A stretch of 12,943 nucleotides of DNA, from contig JAMDDG010000080.1 of NCBI GenBank assembly GCA_023488865.1, positions 1-12,943 of the forward strand, in the 5' to 3' direction. Below are positions 6,689 to 11,594 of the stretch, piece by piece. How positions within the stretch are numbered: the first letter of the stretch is position 1; every line of letters starts with the position of its first letter. The notes beneath the pieces are model-generated. The model was not told where the DNA came from and made no database searches. It saw only the letters and a list, made by a program, of their open reading frames with translations. This stretch comes from Bacteroidota bacterium (GTDB taxonomy: Bacteria > Bacteroidota > Bacteroidia > Bacteroidales > Prolixibacteraceae). The translations under genes and the position numbers were made by a program.

Positions 6689-8895
6689 AGACAAAGATCA
6701 AACAACGCGACATCACCGATTGCGGGGCAGCCTGTCTGGCATCGGTAGCGGCCCATTATCACATGGGCATTCCGGTATCGAAAATCAGGCAAATGGCTGG
6801 TACCGACCAAAAAGGAACCAATGCCTGGGGACTGATCAAGGCAGCCGAGAAACTTGGCTTTACCGCCAAAGGGGTGAAAGGCGGCATAGATGCCCTACCG
6901 GGAATCCCGTGCCCGGTCATTGCCCACGTGATCGTCAACAAAGTCCTGCTCCATTTTGTAGTCATCTACAATTTGACAAAAAAAGGTGTTGAATACATGG
7001 ATCCCGCCGACGGTGAAATACACAAAACTTCGTTGGAAAAGTTCGCAGAAATCTGGACCGGCGTACTGATCCTGATGGCGCCAGGGGTGGCCTTCCTGCC
7101 TAAAAATGATAAAGTTTCCATCTTCAGCAGGTTTCTCTTTTTACTTGAGCCCCATTGGAACATTCTGGTCCAAGCTCTTTTGGGGGCTGTCGTTTACACT
7201 ATTTTGGGTTTGTCCACTTCTATTTACCTACAAAAAATAACCGATTTTGTGTTAGTCGACCATAACACCAATTTATTAAACCTTTTGAGTATCATCATGC
7301 TCATTCTGATACTCTTCCAGCTCTTCATCGGTTATGTAAAAAATATTTTCGTACTGAAAACAGGCCAGAAAATCGATGCCCGGTTGATCCTCGGTTATTA
7401 CAAACACCTTCTTAAACTGCCACAATACTTCTTTGATTCGATGCGGGTAGGAGAAATCATCTCCCGAATCAATGACGCGGTCAAAATCAGGGCGTTTATC
7501 AACGACACGGCCATCACCTTGCTGGTAAGCCTCTTCATCGTTATTTTCTCTTTTGTACTGATGTTTATCTACAGCTGGAAACTCGCCCTGATTGTGTCGG
7601 TTGTAATTCCTTTGTACGCGCTGATCTATTTTATTACCAACAAGCTAAATAAAAAAAGAGAGCGGAAACTAATGGAAGATACGGCCGATTTGGAAAGTCA
7701 GTTGGTCGAGTCGCTCAATTCTGTCCGAACGATCAAAGAGTTTGGATTGGAGGCTTATTCCAATCTAAAGACAGAGGTGAGGTTTATTAATCTGCTCCGC
7801 TCCATCTACCGTTCTACCACCAACAGCCTCTTTTCTTCTACCGGAACGGAACTGATCAGCCGTGTTTCGACGATCGTCTTACTTTGGGTTGGCTCCTATT
7901 TTGTGATGGACAGGACCATCACACCCGGCGAGTTGCTCTCCTTTTATGCCATCGTGGGTTATTTTACCGGACCGGCATCTAACCTGATCGGGATGAACAA
8001 ATCGATCCAAAATGCCCTGATTGCTGCCGACCGGTTGTTTGAAATCATGGATCTCGATCAGGAAGCAGATGAAAATAAAATCGAAATACCGCGTGAGAAA
8101 ATTGGCAATATCGAATTCCGCGGGGTTAGTTTCAGTTACGGTACCCGGACCGATGTTTTTGATCATTTTTCCTTTCGTATAAAAAAAGGGGAGATTACCG
8201 CAGTGGTTGGGGAGAGCGGCTCTGGCAAAACAACCTTAGTTGCCCTGATCCAAAAATTGTATCCCATTACAGGAGGTAATATTTCGTTAGGAGAGTATAA
8301 CCTGAAGCACGTTTCAACCCACAGCCTGCGAAAATTAGTAGGGGTTGTACCCCAGCGGCTGGACCTGTTTACCGGAACTTTACTTGAAAATATTGCAGTT
8401 GGCGAATTCTCCCCCGACCTTACCAGGATCATGGATATCTGCCATTCGCTGGGAATGCAGGCATTTATTGAAAAGTTGCCAGCCGGTTTCAACAGCTGGA
8501 TCGGAGAGAACGGCACCACCCTTTCGGGAGGTGAGAAACAAAGGGTTGCCATAGCCCGCGCGCTTTACCGGGATCCGGAAATCCTCCTCTTCGACGAGGC
8601 TACCTCCTCCCTCGACAACGAGTCGGAGCAGTTTGTGCAGGAGACCATCCGTCAATTGAAAGCTAAAGGAAAAACCATTCTTGTCATTGCCCACCGGTTG
8701 AGTACTGTTATCCAGGCAGATCATATTGCAGTAATGGAAAAGGGTTTGGTTGTGGAAGAGGGTAATCACCAGACCTTATGGCAACAACAGGGAAAATATT
8801 TTAAAATGTGGCAGAAACAACTACCATTTTTAGGCGAAGATGGTTGGAGCCAAATGAATTCCTTCGCAAAAACCTCCTGTCATGAAGCTGGTTGA
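6685..8895 (+). CDS. C39-peptidase ABC exporter for double-glycine leader peptides
   Basis: A 736-residue peptidase-containing ABC transporter, the type that cuts leader peptides after Gly-Gly and exports the product. The N-terminal C39 domain (about residues 1-130) has Gln7, catalytic Cys13 in TDCGAACL, His90 in LLHFVVIYN and Asp106 in MDPADG, so the protease should be active. Transmembrane helices lie between about 160 and 435. The nucleotide-binding domain has Walker A GESGSGKT (509-516), Q-loop Gln557 (VVPQ), signature LSGGE (613-617), Walker B ILLFDE (633-638) and His670. A tail of about 25 residues follows (from about 712). It starts on the ATGA overlap with the adaptor gene, and its last 14 bases overlap the start of the HTH gene. 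The substrate is unknown: no normal precursor gene is in the window. Confidence 0.94.
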   Translation: MKTKIKQRDITDCGAACLASVAAHYHMGIPVSKIRQMAGTDQKGTNAWGLIKAAEKLGFTAKGVKGGIDALPGIPCPVIAHVIVNKVLLHFVVIYNLTKKGVEYMDPADGEIHKTSLEKFAEIWTGVLILMAPGVAFLPKNDKVSIFSRFLFLLEPHWNILVQALLGAVVYTILGLSTSIYLQKITDFVLVDHNTNLLNLLSIIMLILILFQLFIGYVKNIFVLKTGQKIDARLILGYYKHLLKLPQYFFDSMRVGEIISRINDAVKIRAFINDTAITLLVSLFIVIFSFVLMFIYSWKLALIVSVVIPLYALIYFITNKLNKKRERKLMEDTADLESQLVESLNSVRTIKEFGLEAYSNLKTEVRFINLLRSIYRSTTNSLFSSTGTELISRVSTIVLLWVGSYFVMDRTITPGELLSFYAIVGYFTGPASNLIGMNKSIQNALIAADRLFEIMDLDQEADENKIEIPREKIGNIEFRGVSFSYGTRTDVFDHFSFRIKKGEITAVVGESGSGKTTLVALIQKLYPITGGNISLGEYNLKHVSTHSLRKLVGVVPQRLDLFTGTLLENIAVGEFSPDLTRIMDICHSLGMQAFIEKLPAGFNSWIGENGTTLSGGEKQRVAIARALYRDPEILLFDEATSSLDNESEQFVQETIRQLKAKGKTILVIAHRLSTVIQADHIAVMEKGLVVEEGNHQTLWQQQGKYFKMWQKQLPFLGEDGWSQMNSFAKTSCHEAG

Positions 8896-9229
8896 ACATT
8901 TTGACCGTATCAAAAAAATGAACCGGTTGATCAGATTGGGCTCTACAGGTACACCTGCTGAATTTGCAGGATTCCTGGGGATCAGCCAAAGCCATCTTTT
9001 CCGTTGCCTTCATGAAATGAAACTGTACGGCATGGACATCCGCTACAGTCGTGCAATTAAAACTTATTACTATGGAAATGACAACGAACTAACAATCAAC
9101 TACTCTCTAAAATTAATCTCCGGGGCCAAAGCGAAAGAAATTATTGGTGGCATGAAATTACTGACTTCTTCTTACCGCGAAGGACTCAAAGTAAAGCACA
9201 AAGGAATACACAAAGTAATTTACTATTAA
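8882..9229 (+). CDS. Small HTH protein with GG-leader-like stretch and repeat-encoded tail
   Basis: A 115-residue protein in three parts. Residues 1-65 look like the small winged/HTH proteins found beside bacteriocin-type exporters in Bacteroidota: FDRIKKMNRLIRLGSTGTP, then AEFAGFLGISQSHLFRCLHEM as a helix-turn-helix, then RAIKTYYYG. Residues 70-97 include ISGAKAKEIIGG (79-90), which resembles a double-glycine leader end of the C39 exporter class. Residues 98-115 (YREGLKVKHKG...) are encoded by the left inverted repeat of the neighbouring GxxExxY cassette, so the original C-terminus was probably altered. The ATG at 8882 overlaps the exporter by 14 bases, giving translational coupling. It may regulate the exporter, or be a regulator whose end carries or once carried a secreted peptide. 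The HTH call is fairly sure; the GG function is a guess. Confidence 0.7.
   Translation: MKLVEHFDRIKKMNRLIRLGSTGTPAEFAGFLGISQSHLFRCLHEMKLYGMDIRYSRAIKTYYYGNDNELTINYSLKLISGAKAKEIIGGMKLLTSSYREGLKVKHKGIHKVIYY
9175..9204 (+). repeat. Left inverted repeat of the GxxExxY cassette
   Basis: Thirty bases starting CCGCGAAGGACTC match the reverse complement of 9621-9650 at 24 of 30 positions without gaps. With a 3-base gap the similarity continues inwards (9208-9219 against 9609-9620, 9 of 12). The repeat lies inside the 3' end of the HTH gene and encodes its last residues. Its inner end is about 12 bases from the GxxExxY start codon. Confidence 0.8.
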
Positions 9230-9230
9230 A

Positions 9231-9602
9231 ATGAATATCGAAGAAATTTTCAAGATTACTTTGGATTGCAGTTTCCGCGTTCACTCTTCACTTGGTCCAG
9301 GATTATTGGAAAGTGCTTACGAAGAAGCTTTGTATTTCGAACTTAAACGAGCTGGCTTATTTGTAGAAAAACAAATACCCTTGCCTTTGATATACAAAGA
9401 AGTAAAACTTGAAATTGGTTATCGAATTGATCTATTGGTAGAAAATGTGGTAATTATAGAAATCAAATCAATCGAGCAATTAGCAGATATACATCTTGCA
9501 CAAGTACTTACTTATCTAAAACTGTCGGGGTGCAAATTAGGCTTATTGGTAAATTTCAATGTACTTCATCTAAAAGAAGGAATCAAACGCGTGATTTTGT
9601 AA
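9231..9602 (+). CDS. GxxExxY protein, PD-(D/E)XK nuclease-like
   Basis: A 123-residue member of the GxxExxY family (related to the PD-(D/E)XK_3 domain), whose cellular role is not established. The naming motif is GLLESAY at residues 24-30, inside VHSSLGPGLLESAYEEAL. The nuclease-like core shows Asp67 (YRIDLLVE) followed by EIK at 77-79, as in the D...ExK active site, then QVLTYLK (91-97) and GLLVNFN (104-110). Length is normal and the frame is intact. It begins one base after the HTH stop and is enclosed by inverted repeats 9175-9204 and 9621-9650. It is AT-rich (17 of 60 bases G/C at 9361-9420, against 35 of 60 in the exporter at 8581-8640), which supports separate acquisition. It could still be read from the exporter transcript. 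Confidence 0.88.
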   Translation: MNIEEIFKITLDCSFRVHSSLGPGLLESAYEEALYFELKRAGLFVEKQIPLPLIYKEVKLEIGYRIDLLVENVVIIEIKSIEQLADIHLAQVLTYLKLSGCKLGLLVNFNVLHLKEGIKRVIL

Positions 9603-9620
9603 TCACATATTCCTTCGTGC

Positions 9621-9650
9621 CCATTGTGCATCCCTTCGAGTCCTTCGTGG
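9621..9650 (-). repeat. Right inverted repeat of the GxxExxY cassette
   Basis: This is the inverted partner of 9175-9204 (24 of 30 matches). The wider region 9611-9653 consists of degenerate units of CCTTCGTG (TCCTTCGTG, CATTGTG, CCCTTCGAG, TCCTTCGTGG) and starts 9 bases after the GxxExxY stop. It is also similar, in the same orientation, to 5281-5323 upstream of fucI. Confidence 0.8.
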
Positions 9651-9662
9651 TTAAATTAAAAA

Positions 9663-10079
9663 TCACATCTCCTTAATCATCTTCCCTATGATTTCACGGA
9701 ATTTTTCAATATCCGATTCAGGCAGCACATTGAGCAGCCTGGCCTCACACTCCTGCCGGCTTTTATCGATTTCAGCCCTGATTTTTTTCCCATTTTCTGT
9801 CAGACATAAGGTAATGGCACGCCGGTCCGTTTTATCGACATTCCGATCAAGATAGCCATCCACCACCAATTTCTCAATGACCCTGCTGATCCGGGAAGCG
9901 GATAAACCCATGTTTTTAGCCAGCTCAGGACTGCTGATGCCGGTACACTGATCCAGGGCACTGAAGAAAAGCAACTCTGACTGGGACAGATTTAAATGTT
10001 CCATTAACTGATAATCTATGGCAGCACACTTCTTCTTCATTTCATACACCAAACTCAGAATTTCTTTCCCCTTTTCCAT
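9663..10079 (-). CDS. MarR-family transcriptional regulator
   Basis: A 138-residue winged-helix repressor or activator. The ATG at 10077-10079 is preferred; a TTG at 10083-10085 would add only two residues and lies about 14 bases from the -7 box. The DNA-binding core is LSQSELLFFSAL, then ISSPELAKNMGLSASRISRVIEKLVVDGYLDR with the recognition helix, followed by the wing DKTDRRAI (82-89), a MarR hallmark. Cysteines are at 18, 45, 92 and 111. None aligns clearly with the sensing cysteine of OhrR, so redox sensing is only suggested by the thioredoxin and OsmC genes divergent to it. It has a well-formed promoter, and two identical palindromes lie between it and the thioredoxin gene. It most likely controls itself and the thioredoxin gene. 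Confidence 0.92.
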   Translation of the reverse strand: MEKGKEILSLVYEMKKKCAAIDYQLMEHLNLSQSELLFFSALDQCTGISSPELAKNMGLSASRISRVIEKLVVDGYLDRNVDKTDRRAITLCLTENGKKIRAEIDKSRQECEARLLNVLPESDIEKFREIIGKMIKEM

Positions 10080-10098
10080 CGTCAAAAATATTTTTTTG

Positions 10099-10129
10099 CA
10101 AAACTACAAATAAGTCAACTATTTACAAA
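10099..10129 (-). promoter_or_regulatory. marR promoter of Bacteroidota type
   Basis: Read on the - strand, TTTG (10129-10126) is followed by 19 bases and TAGTTTTG (10106-10099). This is an exact TTTG-N19-TAnnTTTG match to the Bacteroidota consensus. The predicted transcript starts about 10 to 15 bases before the ATG at 10079. Confidence 0.8.
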
Positions 10130-10137
10130 GGCATTTT

Positions 10138-10149
10138 ATGCTATTAGCA
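10138..10149 (-). promoter_or_regulatory. Putative MarR operator, distal copy
   Basis: TGCTATTAGCA at 10139-10149 is a perfect odd palindrome. On the - strand it reads TTTGCTAATAGCA with the next bases and shares the core TGCTAATAGCA with the proximal copy. It lies just upstream (about 9 bases) of the marR -33 box. Confidence 0.65.
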
Positions 10150-10190
10150 AATATTTTTATTGAAATTTTTTTTTATTGAAAAATAGTATT

Positions 10191-10198
10191 TACTTTTG
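10191..10198 (+). promoter_or_regulatory. Thioredoxin gene -7 promoter element
   Basis: TACTTTTG matches the Bacteroidota -7 box TAnnTTTG exactly. There is no clean TTTG at the normal -33 distance; that stretch is a T run. The promoter may therefore be weak or need an activator. The proximal palindrome at 10211-10221 lies at the expected start of the transcript. Confidence 0.65.
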
Positions 10199-10209
10199 TA
10201 TCGAAATAA

Positions 10210-10221
10210 TTGCTAATAGCA
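10210..10221 (+). promoter_or_regulatory. Putative MarR operator, proximal copy
   Basis: TTGCTAATAGCA contains the perfect odd palindrome TGCTA-A-TAGCA (10211-10221) and is repeated on the other strand at the distal site. It lies about 12 bases after the -7 box of the thioredoxin promoter, where a bound repressor would block transcription, and 27 bases before the thioredoxin start codon. Confidence 0.7.
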
Positions 10222-10248
10222 AATTAATAACAATTAAAATATCGTATT

Positions 10249-10614
10249 ATGGCACTTGAACATTTAACAATGGATACATTCAAAGAGAAAGTATTCAATT
10301 TCGAAGCTAACAAGGATTGGAAGTTTGAAGGTACAGCACCAGCCATCATTGATTTTTATGCAGATTGGTGTTCACCCTGTAGATTGGTTGCACCGATCCT
10401 GGAAGAACTGCAGGCAACGTATGGTACTAAACTGAATATTTACAAAGTAAACACCGAAGAACAACAAGAGTTGGCCGGCATGTTTGGTATTCAAAGCATT
10501 CCGTCTCTCCTGTTTATTCCTCTTGAGGGTCAGCCACAAATGGCCATGGGCGCCCTTCCAAAAGCAACATTTATCAGTGCAATTGAAGATGTCCTGAAGG
10601 TATCAGCCAACTAA
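10249..10614 (+). CDS. trxA: Thioredoxin
   Basis: A 121-residue single-domain thioredoxin without signal peptide or membrane segment, thus cytoplasmic. It reduces disulfides in other proteins. The fold markers are present: IIDFYADWCSPCR with the redox pair Cys41 and Cys44, and the cis-proline loop IPSL with Pro85. The N-terminus is about 10-15 residues longer than E. coli TrxA. The active site is CSPC instead of the usual CGPC; Ser at this position is an accepted variant that may shift redox potential. It is divergent from marR and its promoter carries a matching operator. An OsmC-family gene follows after a 200-base gap. It is more likely an inducible stress thioredoxin than the only household one. 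Confidence 0.93.
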   Translation: MALEHLTMDTFKEKVFNFEANKDWKFEGTAPAIIDFYADWCSPCRLVAPILEELQATYGTKLNIYKVNTEEQQELAGMFGIQSIPSLLFIPLEGQPQMAMGALPKATFISAIEDVLKVSAN

Positions 10615-10814
10615 ACTGAAACAATTTCAGATCCGCTTCGTACCAAAAAATGATTGATATGATTCTCAGTTGTCACATGAAATACTCCAGAGTGAATATA
10701 CACACCAACCGAAAATGATTATGTGGGTATTCCATCTGGCAATTAAAAATCAAATTATGAACAGATGAATTATGCCAATCAAAGTATTCATAATCAATCA
10801 CAAAAGTCCCATTT
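10615..10814 (+). other. Gap between thioredoxin and OsmC genes
   Basis: A 200-base AT-rich stretch. Directly after the thioredoxin stop CTGAAA (10616-10621) and TTTCAG (10625-10630) can pair with a 3-base loop, but no T run follows, so this is a weak terminator at best. No TAnnTTTG box is seen on the + strand before the OsmC gene and no copy of the TGCTAATAGCA palindrome. The OsmC gene may therefore be read through from the thioredoxin promoter. Confidence 0.5.
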
Positions 10815-11234
10815 ATGAAGCAAGAGATTAATCTTTCCTGGAAAAAGGGAATGGCCTTTGAAACAGAACTTTTTGGACACAAACTCACGATAGACGCTGA
10901 CCAATCAAATGGCGGACAAAATCTTGGACCCAGACCAAAACCTCTGTTAATGGTCGCCCTCGCAGGATGTACCGGCATGGACGTTGTCTCCATTCTGGAA
11001 AAGATGAGGGTTGAACTCGCCGACCTGAATGTTCGGGTTGAAGGGGAAGTAACCGAAGAGCATCCAAAACAATTCACCTCACTCCACATTATTTACGAAT
11101 TTTGGGGAAAAGACCTTCCGATGGAAAAACTGGAGAAAGCAGTTTCATTGTCAGATGAACGCTATTGCGGCGTATCGGCTACACTGAAAAAAGGAATTCC
11201 GGTCACACATGAGATTGTAGTGCACGATAGATAA
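10815..11234 (+). CDS. OsmC-family thiol peroxidase-like protein
   Basis: A 139-residue OsmC/Ohr superfamily protein. Members form dimers and reduce organic hydroperoxides through two cysteines, or have less defined roles. Both cysteines are present in the expected setting: Cys52 in ALAGCTGMDVVSIL and Cys118 in ERYCGVSATL. Arg40 in NLGPRPKPLL lies in the segment that carries the conserved active-site arginine. The opening WKKGMAFETELFGHKLTIDAD and the ending look more like the YhfA-type OsmC subgroup than classical Ohr. It follows the MarR/thioredoxin pair, which suits a role in peroxide or thiol stress. A strong hairpin terminator follows 35 bases after the stop. Confidence 0.92.
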   Translation: MKQEINLSWKKGMAFETELFGHKLTIDADQSNGGQNLGPRPKPLLMVALAGCTGMDVVSILEKMRVELADLNVRVEGEVTEEHPKQFTSLHIIYEFWGKDLPMEKLEKAVSLSDERYCGVSATLKKGIPVTHEIVVHDR

Positions 11235-11268
11235 ACACTTAGATTTAGTTTCAAAGTTTTGTAACGAC

Positions 11269-11304
11269 AAAATGGCCATTGTAGAAATACACATGGCCAT
11301 TTTT
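11269..11304 (+). terminator. Terminator after the OsmC gene
   Basis: AAAATGGCCAT at 11269-11279 and ATGGCCATTTT at 11293-11303 pair perfectly over 11 bases around a 13-base loop, ending in a T run (11300-11304). The matching A run on the left would let it work on the other strand too, but no convergent gene is near. Confidence 0.85.
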
Positions 11305-11378
11305 GCATATTGAGACCCTCCCTCTTCTATAAATGTTTGAAAGAAATCTACGGTTTGAAATTATTTTCATTTAACTGT

Positions 11379-11408
11379 TTTGGAAATTCAAATAGTTCTT
11401 TACTTTTG
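11379..11408 (+). promoter_or_regulatory. Promoter of the trp leader and trpB2
   Basis: TTTG at 11379-11382, 18 bases, then TACTTTTG at 11401-11408: an exact fit to the Bacteroidota TTTG / TAnnTTTG promoter. The predicted start of transcription is near 11415, some 15 bases before the leader peptide ATG. Confidence 0.8.
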
Positions 11409-11430
11409 CTGACAGTTTAAAATCAAAATA

Positions 11431-11496
11431 ATGATTACTCTTACAAATTACAGGGGCTCGAACTGGCTTTGGCGTGGCTTCATGCAAGATGCGTGA
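11431..11496 (+). CDS. trpL: Tryptophan leader peptide
   Basis: A 21-codon reading frame, too short for usual gene calling, with two Trp codons separated by one Leu (N11-W12-L13-W14; codons at 11464-11466 and 11470-11472). Two Trp in 21 residues is far above chance and is the hallmark of attenuator peptides. The frame follows a strong promoter, and its codons for residues 6-8 form half of an RNA stem. A ribosome waiting at the Trp codons would cover that segment; one that reaches the stop at 11494-11496 would cover the next segment. The peptide itself probably has no other role. Confidence 0.85.
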   Translation: MITLTNYRGSNWLWRGFMQDA

Positions 11497-11563
11497 GCGG
11501 TATACCTGTAATTAAACCATAAAGGGGATATGTCTGTTTACGCGGCATCTCCCCTTTCCTTTT
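11446..11563 (+). promoter_or_regulatory. Tryptophan attenuator, alternative RNA stems
   Basis: Stem 1:2 is a perfect 9-base pairing of AATTACAGG (11446-11454) with CCTGTAATT (11505-11513), enclosing the Trp codons. Stem 3:4 is the terminator 11521-11555. Between them, 11499-11507 can pair with 11524-11533 (nine pairs including three G-U, one bulged A at 11527), which would use halves of both other stems and act as antiterminator. This is the classical attenuation layout: with scarce Trp-tRNA the ribosome stalls at W12/W14, 2:3 forms and trpB2 is read. A Bacteroidota trp leader RNA motif has been described before and this is probably a member. Stems 1:2 and 3:4 are clear; the 2:3 pairing is weaker. 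Confidence 0.8.
11521..11563 (+). terminator. Attenuator terminator before trpB2
   Basis: Arms 11521-11533 and 11543-11555 pair at 12 of 13 positions (one G-U, one T-C mismatch) with a GGGG/CCCC core and a 9-base loop. TTCCTTTTT follows. It ends 31 bases before the trpB2 start codon, so it acts in the leader and not at the end of a gene. Confidence 0.85.
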
Positions 11564-11594
11564 TAAGTTGAACCCAAAATCAAAAAACAAAAAA

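Noticed and set aside
9175..9226. Cationic C-terminal tail of the HTH protein as an evolved bacteriocin core
   Set aside because: The DNA for most of it is the left inverted repeat of the GxxExxY cassette, so its composition reflects the repeat and not selection as a peptide antibiotic.
9663..10079. Assignment of the MarR protein to OhrR
   Set aside because: No cysteine falls at the position of the OhrR sensing cysteine, and the neighbouring OsmC-family protein is not a classical Ohr; only MarR family is safe.
10083..10085. TTG start for the MarR gene
   Set aside because: An ATG lies two codons downstream at a better distance from the predicted transcript start.
10718..10771. 17-codon frame in the thioredoxin/OsmC gap
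   Set aside because: No ribosome site, composition bias or motif; such frames are expected by chance in AT-rich DNA.
11431..11563. T-box or protein-binding riboswitch before trpB2
   Set aside because: No T-box sequence is seen, and the leader peptide with W-L-W and overlapping stems explains the region fully.
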